Shown: positions 1 through 9,796, numbered from the stretch's first letter. The stretch is DNA of 64,000 nucleotides from Aalborgiella sp963841045 (GCA_963841045.1 CAWJBD010000003.1:186001-250000); one strand, 5' to 3'. The notes: generated by a model not told the origin, from the sequence alone. Program-made: numbers and translations.

Positions 1-627
1 ACCCGCCACCACAGCAGAGACGCGTCGCAAGGTGCTGGATGCCAAAGAACTGGCCACACCTGCCAAAGCCAAAATACCCGCAAAGCCCAAACCCCAAGTG
101 GTGGGAATGCTGTGTGCCAACGCAATGCCTGTCAAACTGGCCGTTTGCCAACTGGCCCAATTGAGCATGGTGCCGCCTTGAAAGTAGGCCATTTGTGCTC
201 GCTGACCTGCCTCATCGGACGCTGGTTTGTCGAAGCGTTTGGTGAAGAGCACATAACTCAAGTCGGCCGTCAAATAACCGTTGAACAAACGCTTGAACAA
301 GGGCATGTGCATCATGTAAGGGCGCATGTGCGCGCTGAAAACCACAAAGCGCAAATTGACACAAAAACTGGTCGCCAAAATCACCCATGCGGGCGCACCT
401 GCGGCAATCAATGGAATGGCAGCCAGTTGTGAACTACCCGCAAAAACCAAGAGTGACATGGCAACGGCTTCCCAAACACTCATGCCCGAATTGACCATTG
501 CCACACCCGTCATCAAGCCCCAAGCCGCCAAACCAGGTGAAACCGCTGACATGTGCGTGGCACCCAGACGGAACTCTGGATGCTTAAACAGATTGCGTAC
601 ATTGGTGATTACGTTCAGTTGTGACAA
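1..627 (-). CDS. azlC: AzlC family permease, partial (C-terminus beyond left edge)
   Basis: This is a membrane protein of the AzlC family, the large subunit of a branched-chain amino acid exporter that normally pairs with a small AzlD subunit. I translated 209 codons running off the left edge without a stop. The typical family stretch is present: FRLGATHMSAVSPGLAAWG near the N-terminus, then SLLVFAGSSQLAAIPL, and VNLRFVVFSAHMRPY. Several hydrophobic segments follow. No ATG is available in frame. The best start is TTG at 627, with a weak AGG upstream, which overlaps the restored end of fmt by 13 bases and suggests co-transcription with fmt and def. An ATG at 631 lies in another frame, so a small indel at the N-terminus is possible. 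AzlD would be expected just outside the window. Confidence 0.8.
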   Translation of the reverse strand, partial: MSQLNVITNVRNLFKHPEFRLGATHMSAVSPGLAAWGLMTGVAMVNSGMSVWEAVAMSLLVFAGSSQLAAIPLIAAGAPAWVILATSFCVNLRFVVFSAHMRPYMMHMPLFKRLFNGYLTADLSYVLFTKRFDKPASDEAGQRAQMAYFQGGTMLNWASWQTASLTGIALAHSIPTTWGLGFAGILALAGVASSLASSTLRRVSAVVAG

Positions 628-1614
628 ACATCACCTACTTTGATTTCAAAGCCACGCAAAAAATCAGCAACTGGCATGCGCTTGCCACCCGCACGCTGCA
701 ATTCAAGCAAATTGACAACACTGATTGTTTCTATGATTTGCTATATTTTCAATAGCAATACAGGCAATATATTCGCTGGATACAGATACTAATTGACCTT
801 TTTTATAGGCAAAGCCTTGCTGCAACAACGATCCATTCCCTACTTCAGCCCGCCAAACTTTGATGGCTTCATTGTTCAAATTTATCACCGCACCAGGAAA
901 CGGGTTAAACGCGCGCACGCGACGCACAATCGCTTCTGCATTTTGCGACCAATCAATTTGCGCCTCGGCCTTTTCAATTTTGTGCGCGTAGGTTACGCCT
1001 TCAATTGCTTGTTTTTCAGGTTTCAGCAATGGCAATTCAGCCAATGCTTTCACAATCAATTCGCCACCCAATTGTGCCAATTTGTCATGCAATGTAGCCG
1101 TGGTATCTGCATCCGAAATCGGTAAACTTACTTTGAGCAACATGTCACCTGTGTCCAAGCCTGCATCCATTTGCATGATGGTGATGCCCGTGTTGGCATC
1201 ACCTGCCTCTATCGCACGGTGAATCGGCGCGGCACCGCGCCAGCGGGGTAGTAAAGAAGCATGAATGTTCAAACAACCCAATGGGGGTGCATCCAATACC
1301 CATTGCGGCAAGATCAATCCATAGGCAGCAACCACCATCACTTGTGCACCACTGGCTACTGCTTGTTGAATCGCAGCTTGCCCCATGATTGCCTCTTCAG
1401 GGTATTTGCCATCCAAGCGCAGACTGGTGACTTGGCAAACAGGTATAAGGTGCTCAATTGCACACTGCTTGACTGGTGAAGCCTGCAGTTTCATTCCGCG
1501 ACCGGCTGGGCGGTCTGGCTGCGTCAAAACCAATGCAATTTCATGCCCAGCAGCAATCAAAGATTCCAGCGCGGTACGGGCAAATTCGGGGGTTCCCGCA
1601 AAGATTAATTTCAT
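615..1614 (-). CDS. fmt: Methionyl-tRNA formyltransferase, frameshifted near the 3' end, carries an in-frame repeat
   Basis: Formylates the methionine on initiator tRNA using 10-formyltetrahydrofolate. The N-terminal formyltransferase domain is complete: NIHASLLPRWRGAAPIH around residues 116-131 holds the catalytic Asn and His, and AGLDTGDM around 151-158 holds the catalytic Asp. The uninterrupted frame stops at 703, but a one-base shift near 720 restores the conserved tail LLELQRAGGKRMPVADFLRGFEIK and ends at 615. Just before this point, an interspersed repeat (738-802) lies in the C-terminal domain and is read antisense as roughly 20 extra residues. The gene is downstream of def, with a 20-base gap, as is common in bacteria. 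The frameshift is probably a sequence error; the repeat is real sequence. Confidence 0.9.
738..802 (+). repeat. Interspersed repeat, copy 1 (inside fmt, antisense)
   Basis: About 65 bases matching the family: a TTGCTAT / AATAGCA hairpin arm, then an AGGCAAT core, a diverged CGCTGGATACAG, and a T-rich tail. It is the most diverged copy. It is read by fmt on the opposite strand in the same antisense frame as the dnaX copy (VSSEYIACIAIENIA here). Boundaries are approximate. Confidence 0.75.
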
Positions 1615-1634
1615 GGAATCTGATTCATGCCAAG

Positions 1635-2180
1635 CTACACCCGTGTAAGACTGGGCTTGGCTGGTTCATACGCATCACGTTCTTGCTCGCGTTTGATTTT
1701 TAAAAACTTGGTTTTAATGCGGTTGAATTTGAGATTTGATAGGTATTCAACAAACACTTTGCCTTTCAAATGATCCAACTCGTGTTGTATGCAAACGGAT
1801 AGTAAATCGTCAGCCTCTAAGGTTTGCGACGCTCCATTTACATCCAAATAGGAGAGCTTGATGGCGACTGCACGTTCCACATTGTCGTGCACATCCGGTA
1901 CCGACAAACACCCTTCTTCACCCACGTGTTTTTCTGGGCTATACCACGTGATTTCGGGATTGATCAACACCAAGGGTTGATTGCGTTCTTCTGAAATATC
2001 AATCACCACCACGCGCTCGTGCACGTTGATTTGTGTTGCAGCCAAGCCAATGCCTTTGGCAGCGTACATGGTTTCAAACATGTCTTTAACCAATGTTTGA
2101 ATGCGTTCATCTACCACTGCAACAGGTTTGGCAACAATGTTCAAACGCGGATCTGGGAAAACTAGAATCTGTAATTTCAT
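1635..2180 (-). CDS. def: Peptide deformylase
   Basis: Removes the N-formyl group from nascent proteins; a metal-dependent cytoplasmic enzyme. All three signature motifs are visible: GIGLAATQ (about residues 43-50), EGCLS (89-93) and QHELDH (132-137), which supply the Cys and two His metal ligands and the catalytic Glu. The length of 181 residues is normal. I chose the ATG at 2180 because it gives the standard MKLQILVFPDPRL N-terminus; a longer reading to 2213 adds residues unlike the family. It lies directly upstream of fmt, its functional partner. Confidence 0.95.
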   Translation of the reverse strand: MKLQILVFPDPRLNIVAKPVAVVDERIQTLVKDMFETMYAAKGIGLAATQINVHERVVVIDISEERNQPLVLINPEITWYSPEKHVGEEGCLSVPDVHDNVERAVAIKLSYLDVNGASQTLEADDLLSVCIQHELDHLKGKVFVEYLSNLKFNRIKTKFLKIKREQERDAYEPAKPSLTRV

Positions 2181-2346
2181 GAAATAAGTGCCAGCTGTAC
2201 TCGAAAGTATCAAGCAAAGCCATAAAGAGGGGAAAAGACAACAACTATTTTACTATTCCTGCAATATTGCGTCGCACAATGAAGAAGTTTCATCAAAAAT
2301 ATCAGAAAATGCGCTTTATTGCTATGGAAATGAAAGCGCCCCGACC

Positions 2347-3686
2347 ATGATACAGAACGTCAAACTTAACACAAAGACCAACATGAAGCCCACCATGACA
2401 TCAGCATCCATACCAGCACAAAAGTCATACTCGTCAACAGCGACGGTGGTGTCGGCCTTGTTCGCTAGCCTTTGCGTAGGCTCAATCACTTTGACAAACG
2501 CAATTGCGGCGACGGCTGCGTCCCGTGTGGTCACACCTGCACAATTAAGTATCGCGCAAAAAGTGGCAAATGACGGTGTGCCTTTGAGTGAATTGGCAGC
2601 CAATGCGCCTGATAGCTACAAAGTTAAGCGCGGTGACACCTTGTGGGCCATCTCTAAACTTTTTCTCAAAAGCCCTTGGCGTTGGCCAGAGCTGTGGGGT
2701 ATGAATAAAGCTGATATCAAAAATCCACATTTGATCTACCCAGGCCAGATGCTTTATTTGGATAAATCAAATGGCAGGGCACGTTTGAGCAGCCGTCCAG
2801 GCGCAAGTGGATCAGACAATTTGGAAACCGTGAAGTTGTCCCCCCGCACCCGCAAAACTGATTTGAAAAGCGACTCTATTCCAACCATTGATAACCATTT
2901 GATTGAGCCGTTTTTGTCAGAACCCATCATCGCAGATGAAGCCACTATCAATTCTGCACCTCGATTTGTCGCTACACAAGAAGGACGTGTATTGCTGAGC
3001 AAAAACGACCGAGCTTATGCACGCAGCGCCTCGGGTGCAGGCTTGTTAACGGTGCCCAAAGATGCACCAAGGTTGTACCGCGTGTTCCGTGATGCCAAAC
3101 CACTCAAAGACCCTGGCACTGGCGAAATACTGGGCTATGAAGCCCAATTCTTGGGACGTGCTGAGCTTGTGCGTGGCGAGTCGGTTCAAAAAGTGCGTGG
3201 CACAAAAGACAAGGACAATGAAACAGAAATCGTTCCAGCAACATTGGATATCACGCATTCCAAAGAAGAAATTCGCACGGGTGACCGTTTGCTGCCAGAA
3301 CCACCTTTAGAGGTTGTGAGTTATGCGCCGCGCTCACCCAACATACCCACCGAGGCACGCATTGTGTCAGTCTATGGCAGTTCAGTGGCCAATATAGGTC
3401 AAAGCCAGATTGTCACCATCAACCGTGGCGCACGTGATGGCATGGAACGTGGTCATGTATTGGCCATACAAAGCGATGGCACACGCATGATTGATAAGAC
3501 TATTGACGGGAAGCGTCAAGAAATTAAATTACCCGACGAGCGAAACGGTTTGCTCATGGTTTTCCGTACATTCGATCGTTGTCATATGCATTGGTTTTAG
3601 AAGTCAGTGAGCCCGTCAAAGTCGGTGATTGGTTAGATCAATCCCAAATAATATTTCGGTTTAGGTTTTTCACTGCAAGTATTTGA
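2347..3686 (+). CDS. Exported LysM-domain protein, frameshifted near the end
   Basis: A secreted or periplasmic protein with one LysM peptidoglycan-binding domain: YKVKRGDTLWAISKLFLKSPWRWP and NPHLIYPGQMLYL follow a hydrophobic signal segment ending near AIAATAAS. The remaining 300 or so residues match the LysM proteins commonly found upstream of dprA in betaproteobacteria; no enzymatic domain is evident. The continuous frame stops at 3600. A missing base near 3570 would restore LVLEVSEPVKVGDWLDQSQ and a stop at 3684-3686, one base overlapping the dprA ATG (TGATG), consistent with translational coupling. The start is uncertain: ATGs at 2347, 2383 and 2395 are all possible. The gene is divergent from def. 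Confidence 0.8.
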
Positions 3687-4906
3687 TGGGCACGAAACAG
3701 CTCGATAAAGACGAGCTCAGCGCATGGTTAAGACTTTGTCTCACTGCCGGTGTGGGCAATTTGTATGGACGCAAGCTGCTCACTGCGTTTGGTTTGCCGC
3801 AAGACATATTTAGACAAAATGCCTCGGCTCTGCGTCAAGTTGTCAGCACTGCAATGGCCAATGCATTGCAAACACTACCCGATCATTTTGACAAGCAACT
3901 TGAAACCACTTGGACTTGGTTGCAAACCGAGCCAATGGCACATGTCATCACATTGGGTGATTCGAGATACCCTGCAACACTGCTGAATACAGAAGATCCG
4001 CCCTTGATGCTCTACGCGCTGGGCAATCTATCGTTGATAGCACCACAATCCAAGCAAACTGCCAAACAAGCTGCTCACGATTGCATTGCCATTGTAGGAA
4101 GTCGCAATCCAACACCACAAGGTGTACTGAGCGCGCATGCGTTTGCCAAGGCATTCAGTGAAGCAGGTATCACGGTGGTTTCTGGGTTAGCTTTAGGTAT
4201 TGATGGTGCCGCACATGAGGGGGCTTTAGAAGCTAGCCAAGGTAGCAAAGCAACGCCGAGCAATTACGGCAGCACCATAGCTGTTGTTGGCACTGGCTTA
4301 GACCGCGTGTATCCTGCCAAACACCATGCTTTGGCTAAACGCATGGTTGAAGAACAAGGTTTGATCATCAGTGAATTCCCGCTGGGCACACCGCCCTTGC
4401 CTCCTAATTTCCCCAAGCGCAATCGCATCATTTCCGCATTGAGTCTTGGCACATTGGTCGTTGAAGCCACTGTTAAATCGGGCTCACTCATCACGGCGCG
4501 CATGGCCTCCGAGCAAGGCAAAGAAGTATTTGCCATTCCAGGCTCTATTCATGCACCCCAATCTCGCGGCTGCCATGCGCTGATCAAGCAAGGCGCCAAG
4601 TTGGTGGAAACCGCGCAAGATGTGCTTGAAGAATTACGTCCTTTGCTCACACCACCGGCGTTGCCAAATTCCAAACTTTTGAGTACTGCAACAAATCAAA
4701 AGCAAAACAGTGATGATGCCGATGACGACGATGCACCAGATAGTTTGGTGAAATCGTTGGGCTATGACCCCGTCAGCCTGGATGCATTGGTGGCACGCAC
4801 GGGTTGGGATACTGCGAGTTTACAAGTGCGCCTGATGGAACTTGAACTCGATGGACAAGTCGCCCGATTACCAGGCGGCTTGTACCAGCGCGTCGTATCG
4901 GGTTAG
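3686..4906 (+). CDS. dprA: DNA-processing protein DprA (DNA uptake)
   Basis: Binds incoming single-stranded DNA during natural transformation and loads RecA. The Rossmann-like domain shows VGSRNPTPQG, VVSGLALGIDGAAHEGAL, FPKRNRIISALS and VKSGSLITARMASEQGKEVFAIPGS. A C-terminal winged-helix-like domain (about residues 355-403, LDALVARTGWDTASLQVRL) follows an acidic linker rich in Asp around residues 345-352. The length of about 406 residues is normal. The ATG at 3686 overlaps the restored stop of the LysM gene; a TTG three bases upstream is the only other nearby start. Its presence suggests, but does not show, competence. Confidence 0.95.
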   Translation: MGTKQLDKDELSAWLRLCLTAGVGNLYGRKLLTAFGLPQDIFRQNASALRQVVSTAMANALQTLPDHFDKQLETTWTWLQTEPMAHVITLGDSRYPATLLNTEDPPLMLYALGNLSLIAPQSKQTAKQAAHDCIAIVGSRNPTPQGVLSAHAFAKAFSEAGITVVSGLALGIDGAAHEGALEASQGSKATPSNYGSTIAVVGTGLDRVYPAKHHALAKRMVEEQGLIISEFPLGTPPLPPNFPKRNRIISALSLGTLVVEATVKSGSLITARMASEQGKEVFAIPGSIHAPQSRGCHALIKQGAKLVETAQDVLEELRPLLTPPALPNSKLLSTATNQKQNSDDADDDDAPDSLVKSLGYDPVSLDALVARTGWDTASLQVRLMELELDGQVARLPGGLYQRVVSG

Positions 4907-4912
4907 AACGGG

Positions 4913-5869
4913 TTAAACAACCGCACCCGATTCTGGGTCTTCGGCATTGTGTTCGACTTTTGCAGGTGCCGCTTTGATCAAATCTTCACGTTTGATGCCC
5001 AACCACATCGCAATCGCTGCAGCCACAAATACCGACGAATAAATACCAAACAAAATACCAATCGTCAGCGCCAGCGCAAAGTAAAACAAGGTTTGACCAC
5101 CGAAAAGTAACATAGACAACACCATGATTTGCGTGCTGCCATGCGTGATGATGGTGCGGCTGATGGTTGACGTGATGGCATTGTCAATGATTTGCACCGT
5201 GGTCATCTTGCGATATCGTTTAAAGTTTTCGCGAATTCGGTCAAAAATAACCACGGATTCATTCACAGAATAGCCCAATACAGCCAACACGGCTGCCAGC
5301 ACGGAAAGTGAAAATTCCCATTGGAAAAAGGCGAAAAAACCCAAAATAATCACCACGTCGTGCAAGTTCGCAATGATGCCCGCCACCGCGTATTTCCATT
5401 CAAAACGAACGGCCAAATAAATCATGATGCCAATTACGACAAACGCCAAGGCTTTGAGTCCATCAATCACCAACTCTTCACCCACCGATGGGCCGACAAA
5501 ATTGGTACGGCGTAAATTGGCATCGGCTGAATCCGCCTTCAACTGCGCCATCACCTTGTCACTTTGTTGCGCAGAGCTCACGCCTTTTTGCGCTGGCAAT
5601 CGAATCATCACATCGCGTGCTGTACCAAAATTTTGCACCTGCACATCGGCAAACCCCATGCCCGCTACCTTGCTGCGGATTTTTTCCAAATCAGGTGCTT
5701 GGGCATAGCTCACTTCCATCACCGTACCACCTGTGAACTCAACCGACAAATGCAGGCCACGTGAGAACAAAAAGAATACAGCGAGCACAAAAGTGATGAG
5801 CGACACTGCATTGAAAATCAATGCATGACGCATGAATGGGATGTCCTTGCGAATCTTGAAGAATTCCAT
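4913..5869 (-). CDS. secF: Protein translocase subunit SecF
   Basis: Inner-membrane accessory subunit that, with SecD, uses the proton gradient to assist Sec-dependent export. The first transmembrane segment (about residues 15-33) is followed by the family signature SVEFTGGTVMEVSY. Five further hydrophobic segments make the SecD/SecF export domain, with GYSVNESVVIFDRIREN as the typical motif. At 318 residues it has normal length. It lies 11 bases after secD in the usual yajC-secD-secF order. Its stop is close to the converging dprA stop. Confidence 0.97.
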   Translation of the reverse strand: MEFFKIRKDIPFMRHALIFNAVSLITFVLAVFFLFSRGLHLSVEFTGGTVMEVSYAQAPDLEKIRSKVAGMGFADVQVQNFGTARDVMIRLPAQKGVSSAQQSDKVMAQLKADSADANLRRTNFVGPSVGEELVIDGLKALAFVVIGIMIYLAVRFEWKYAVAGIIANLHDVVIILGFFAFFQWEFSLSVLAAVLAVLGYSVNESVVIFDRIRENFKRYRKMTTVQIIDNAITSTISRTIITHGSTQIMVLSMLLFGGQTLFYFALALTIGILFGIYSSVFVAAAIAMWLGIKREDLIKAAPAKVEHNAEDPESGAVV

Positions 5870-5880
5870 GATTCGTCTCC

Positions 5881-7818
5881 TTATTTCTTTTTAGACACAG
5901 CTTTGGCTGCATCTGTGGTTTGATTGGGCATATCCAACATGCTGGACTCTGCCGCTGCAACGGTGGCAGGCATCCAAACGGTGCCGATGGATACCGATTT
6001 GAGTTTCTTTTGTCGGCCATACCACAAGTTCACCAAGCCACGTGAGAAAAACACAGCTGAGAACATGCTGGTCAAAATACCCAAGCAATGCACCACGGCA
6101 AAACCGCGTACGGGACCTGAGCCGAATGCCAACAGTGCCAAGCCTGCAATCAAAGTAGTGATATTGGAGTCAAAAATCGTTGCCCACGCGCGTTCAAAAC
6201 CAGTTGAAATTGCCGTTTGCGGCGAAGCCCCATTGCGCAACTCTTCACGTATGCGTTCGTTGATCAACACGTTGGAGTCAATCGCCATACCCAATGCCAA
6301 GGCCATCGCAGCCATACCGGGCAAGGTCAAGGTCGCTTGCAGCATGGACAGCACCGCCACCAACATCAATAAATTGACACCCAGTGAAATCGCTGAGAAC
6401 ACACCAAACAGCATGTAGTACACACACATGAAAGCAATGATTACCAAAAAGCCCCAGGTCACACTGTTAAAGCCTTTGGCAATATTTTCCTTGCCTAGGC
6501 TGGGTCCAATCGAGCTTTCTTCGATGATTTCCATGGGCGCAGCCAATGAGCCTGCGCGCAAAAGCAATGCCACGTCGTTGGCCTCTGAGGTGTTCATGCT
6601 GCCAGAAATTTGAACGCGTCCGCCACCAATCTCGGTGCGAATCACAGGCGCTGTAACCACTTCACCTTTGCCTTTTTCAAACAAAATAATCGCCATGCGT
6701 TTGTTGATGTTTTCGCGTGTGACATCTTGGAATATGCGAGAGCCTTTGGCATCCAAAGTCAAGTTCACCGTAGCACCTTGATTTTGAGTATCGATACCAG
6801 CTTGCGCGTCGGTTAAGTTTTCGCCAGTCAAAATCACTTGCTTTTTAACGATCACTGCACGGCCATTGCGCTCTAAATAGCGCTCTGATCCAAATGGCAC
6901 CGATCCACTGCCCGACTCTGCAGCTTGCCCTTCTGCTGATTCATCCACCAATCGCACCTCTAAAGTAGCTGTGCGCCCCAAAATGTCTTTGGCTTTGGCT
7001 ACGTCTTGTACACCAGGCAATTGCACAATGATGCGATCCAAGCCTTGTTGCTGAATCACCGGCTCGGCAATCGCCAATTCGTTGATGCGGTTATTCAGCG
7101 TCACGATGTTTTGTTTCAGCGCTTGGTCTTGCACTTTCAATGCCGCTTCAGGTTTGATGCTGGCCGTGAGTTTGTACTCAGTGCCTTCTGGTGCATCAAC
7201 TGTTTGCAATTCAGGAAATTGATCAGCAATGACACGTTTGGCTGCGGCCAACGTTTCTTGATCTCTGAAACGAATGTCGATGGTCTTGTCGTTTCGGGTG
7301 ATGCCACTGTGACGTGCATTTTTTTCACGCAATGCCAAGCGTATATCGCCAGTCAATGCTTCCACTTTTTTCGTCAAGGCTGCAGGCATGTCCACTTGCA
7401 ACATGAAATGCACACCACCGCGCAAATCCAAGCCCAAATACATGGGTGCTGCGCCCAAACTGGTCAACCATTTGGGTGACAGTGTCACCTGATTGAGTGC
7501 CACAACATAACTTGGGTTATTGGGATCTGGTACCAAATCTTTTTGAATCGCGTCCTTGGCCTTTTGCTGTGTTTCACCGTCTTTGAACAAAGCTTTGACT
7601 GATTTACCGTCTAGAGAAATACTTTGTGGCGCAAGACCTGCAGACTTCAGGCTTTCTTCAATTTTGGCAAGCACCACGCTGTCTACTTTGATCGTAGATT
7701 TGCCACTGGATACTTGCACCGCTGGCGCTTCACCAAAAAAATTGGGCAGTGCGTACAGCACAGATGCCAATAAAACGACCAAGATGATCGCGTATTTCCA
7801 AATCGGGTAACGATTCAT
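5881..7818 (-). CDS. secD: Protein translocase subunit SecD
   Basis: Partner of SecF in the inner membrane. It shows an N-terminal membrane anchor (YAIILVVLLASVLYALPNFF), the GLDLRGGVHFMLQVD motif near residue 128, a large periplasmic region, and a C-terminal block of membrane segments with GMAIDSNVLINERIREEL. At 645 residues it is of the longer proteobacterial type. It ends with a short basic tail. The gene follows yajC with a 22-base gap, so the three genes probably form one transcript. No disruption is seen. Confidence 0.97.
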   Translation of the reverse strand: MNRYPIWKYAIILVVLLASVLYALPNFFGEAPAVQVSSGKSTIKVDSVVLAKIEESLKSAGLAPQSISLDGKSVKALFKDGETQQKAKDAIQKDLVPDPNNPSYVVALNQVTLSPKWLTSLGAAPMYLGLDLRGGVHFMLQVDMPAALTKKVEALTGDIRLALREKNARHSGITRNDKTIDIRFRDQETLAAAKRVIADQFPELQTVDAPEGTEYKLTASIKPEAALKVQDQALKQNIVTLNNRINELAIAEPVIQQQGLDRIIVQLPGVQDVAKAKDILGRTATLEVRLVDESAEGQAAESGSGSVPFGSERYLERNGRAVIVKKQVILTGENLTDAQAGIDTQNQGATVNLTLDAKGSRIFQDVTRENINKRMAIILFEKGKGEVVTAPVIRTEIGGGRVQISGSMNTSEANDVALLLRAGSLAAPMEIIEESSIGPSLGKENIAKGFNSVTWGFLVIIAFMCVYYMLFGVFSAISLGVNLLMLVAVLSMLQATLTLPGMAAMALALGMAIDSNVLINERIREELRNGASPQTAISTGFERAWATIFDSNITTLIAGLALLAFGSGPVRGFAVVHCLGILTSMFSAVFFSRGLVNLWYGRQKKLKSVSIGTVWMPATVAAAESSMLDMPNQTTDAAKAVSKKK

Positions 7819-7840
7819 GATTGCACTTTATTTAAATCAA

Positions 7841-8179
7841 TTACTTAATGCTGCCTTTAGGCAAAACCTGCGCCACGGCTGTGCGTTGAATTTGGATTTC
7901 AACGCCTTCTGCCACTTCCAATGACAAATTGCTATCGCCCAATTTGGCCACTTTGCCCAACATGCCGCCGGCTGTCACCACTTCATCACCTTTAGCTAAA
8001 GCATCAACCATGGTTTTATGCTCTTTGGCTTTTTTCATTTGGGGACGAATCATCACAAAATACAACACACCAAACATCAGCACCAGCGGCAGCATGCTCA
8101 TTAAGCTGTCTTGGAAGCTTCCACCAGCTGCGGCTGTGGCGGCAGGTGCGGTTTGTGCAAAGGCTGAAGATATAAACAT
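7841..8179 (-). CDS. yajC: Preprotein translocase subunit YajC
   Basis: Small single-span membrane protein that associates with SecDF. The sequence after the start has an Ala-rich N-terminus, one membrane segment (MLPLVLMFGVLYFVMIRPQ) and the conserved KGDEVVTAGGMLGKV motif. I used the ATG at 8179, which gives 112 residues, the normal size; the open frame continues upstream to 8353 without family similarity. It is first in the yajC-secD-secF group. A gap of about 115 bases separates it from glmU, and I see no clear promoter or terminator there. Confidence 0.95.
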   Translation of the reverse strand: MFISSAFAQTAPAATAAAGGSFQDSLMSMLPLVLMFGVLYFVMIRPQMKKAKEHKTMVDALAKGDEVVTAGGMLGKVAKLGDSNLSLEVAEGVEIQIQRTAVAQVLPKGSIK

Positions 8180-8294
8180 GGGTACTCCTAATCGACTATA
8201 AAAAACTAAATAATAATTTGAATGGGTTGATCCCAAAACATGCAACCAATGATTGTAATCGGCAGCGCGGCTTTGCTGGGGTTCGGTGATTCTT

Positions 8295-9788
8295 TTACTT
8301 TTTGGGTGCTTTGACTGGTCGCTGCCAATTGGCAATGCTGATTTGCTTGGCACGCGAAACGGTTAACGCATTGACTGCTGTGCTTTTGGTTAAAGTAGAA
8401 CCGCCCCCTACTGTGCCGCCAGCACCCAAGGTGATGGGTGCCACCAGCACGCAATTGCTGCCCACATGCACATCGTCCTCTATGACGGTGCGGTGTTTGT
8501 TGGCGCCATCGTAGTTGGCAGTGATGCTTCCTGCGCCAAAATTCACACGTTCACCCACAGTGGCATCACCCAAATACGCCAAATGATTGGCTTTGGCGCC
8601 ATCTGCCAAGGTAGCGTTTTTCACTTCGACAAAGTTACCGATGTGTACTTCTTTGCCCAGCTGCGCTCCGGGTCTTAATCTGGCGAATGGTCCAACCAAA
8701 GCGCCTGCACCTACCGTAACGCCCAATTTTTCGCCGTCGATGTGCGTATAGGGGTGTATCACCGCACCATCGGCAATGCTGGCATTGGTGATGTGGCAAT
8801 GTGCGCCTATGCGTACATTGCTGCCGAGTAAAACGCTGCCTGCAAAAATGCAATTGATGTCAATTTCGACGTCTTGCCCACAAGTCAAACTGCCGCGCAC
8901 ATCAAAGCGCGCAGGGTCGGCAATGCGCACGCCTTGTTCCATCAAATGCTGCGCTTGGCGCAACTGGTAGATGCGCTCCAATTCGGCCAATTGCACAGGG
9001 CTGTTCACACCAGCTACTTGTGCGGCATCTTCAATCTTGTGCGCCACCACAGTCATGCCGTCTGCCACAGCAAATTTCACAATGTCGGTCAAATAATATT
9101 CACCCTGTGCATTCTTGTTGTCCAATCGTGCCAACCAACCTTTGAGCAATTGCGCCGGTACAGCCATGATGCCGCTGTAGATTTCAGAGATTCGTTTTTG
9201 CGCCTCGTTGGCATCTTTTTGTTCCACTATGGCCATTACTGCACCTGCCGATCCATCGACAGCACCGTCTTTGCGCACCACGCGCCCATAGCCAGTTGGG
9301 TTCGGAAAATCAATGGTCAAAAGGGCCAATTGCGTTCCACCGGACGCTGCGATCAACGCCTGCAAGGTACTGACTTCTGTCAGCGGCACATCACCACTTA
9401 AAACCAACACCATGCCATCGTCAGGTAAGACGGGTACAGCTTGCTGCACCGCATGGCCTGTGCCGTGTTGCGGCTCTTGTAGCACGCTTTTGATCTGAGA
9501 ATATATGCTTTTTTGGCCTGTAGCCAGCGTATTTATTGCCTGAGTTGCTATTGTATTTATAGCATTTTGCACCACAACTGATTCATGTCCCGTGATCACC
9601 ACCGCTTGGCGGGCGTTCAATTGGGCCGCAGTATCGATCACATGTTGCAACAGCGGCTTGCCGCCCAAACGGTGCAGCACTTTAGGCAGGGCACTCTTCA
9701 TGCGCGTGCCTTTGCCAGCGGCCATGATGACCACATCGATCGGCCTACTTACCACTGAAAGTACCTCGGAATTTTTCGTCAAAGTCAT
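8295..9788 (-). CDS. glmU: Bifunctional GlmU (UDP-N-acetylglucosamine synthesis) with an in-frame repeat insertion
   Basis: Acetylates glucosamine-1-phosphate and uridylates it to UDP-GlcNAc for peptidoglycan and LPS. The N-terminal pyrophosphorylase has MAAGKGTRMKSALPKVLH, and the C-terminal half shows the left-handed beta-helix hexapeptides and the ANYDGANKHRT acetyltransferase motif. The length of 497 is about 40 above the family's usual 455. About 20 of these residues, roughly positions 75-97 (NAINTIATQAINTLATGQKS), are encoded by the interspersed repeat at 9501-9564. They sit between the ITGHES strand and VLQEPQHGTGHA, a variable loop in other GlmU proteins. The frame is intact through the insert, so the protein is probably made and active. 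Confidence 0.95.
   Translation of the reverse strand: MTLTKNSEVLSVVSRPIDVVIMAAGKGTRMKSALPKVLHRLGGKPLLQHVIDTAAQLNARQAVVITGHESVVVQNAINTIATQAINTLATGQKSIYSQIKSVLQEPQHGTGHAVQQAVPVLPDDGMVLVLSGDVPLTEVSTLQALIAASGGTQLALLTIDFPNPTGYGRVVRKDGAVDGSAGAVMAIVEQKDANEAQKRISEIYSGIMAVPAQLLKGWLARLDNKNAQGEYYLTDIVKFAVADGMTVVAHKIEDAAQVAGVNSPVQLAELERIYQLRQAQHLMEQGVRIADPARFDVRGSLTCGQDVEIDINCIFAGSVLLGSNVRIGAHCHITNASIADGAVIHPYTHIDGEKLGVTVGAGALVGPFARLRPGAQLGKEVHIGNFVEVKNATLADGAKANHLAYLGDATVGERVNFGAGSITANYDGANKHRTVIEDDVHVGSNCVLVAPITLGAGGTVGGGSTLTKSTAVNALTVSRAKQISIANWQRPVKAPKK
9501..9564 (-). repeat. Interspersed repeat, copy 2 (inside glmU, sense)
   Basis: Full-length copy in the same direction as glmU: hairpin arm TGCTATAAATACAATAGCA, then CTCAGGCAATAAATACGC and TGGCTACAGGCC. 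It carries CAG where intergenic copies have TAG, which keeps the glmU frame open. It encodes AINTIATQAINTLATGQK. Confidence 0.92.
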
Positions 9789-9796
9789 ACAAATTT

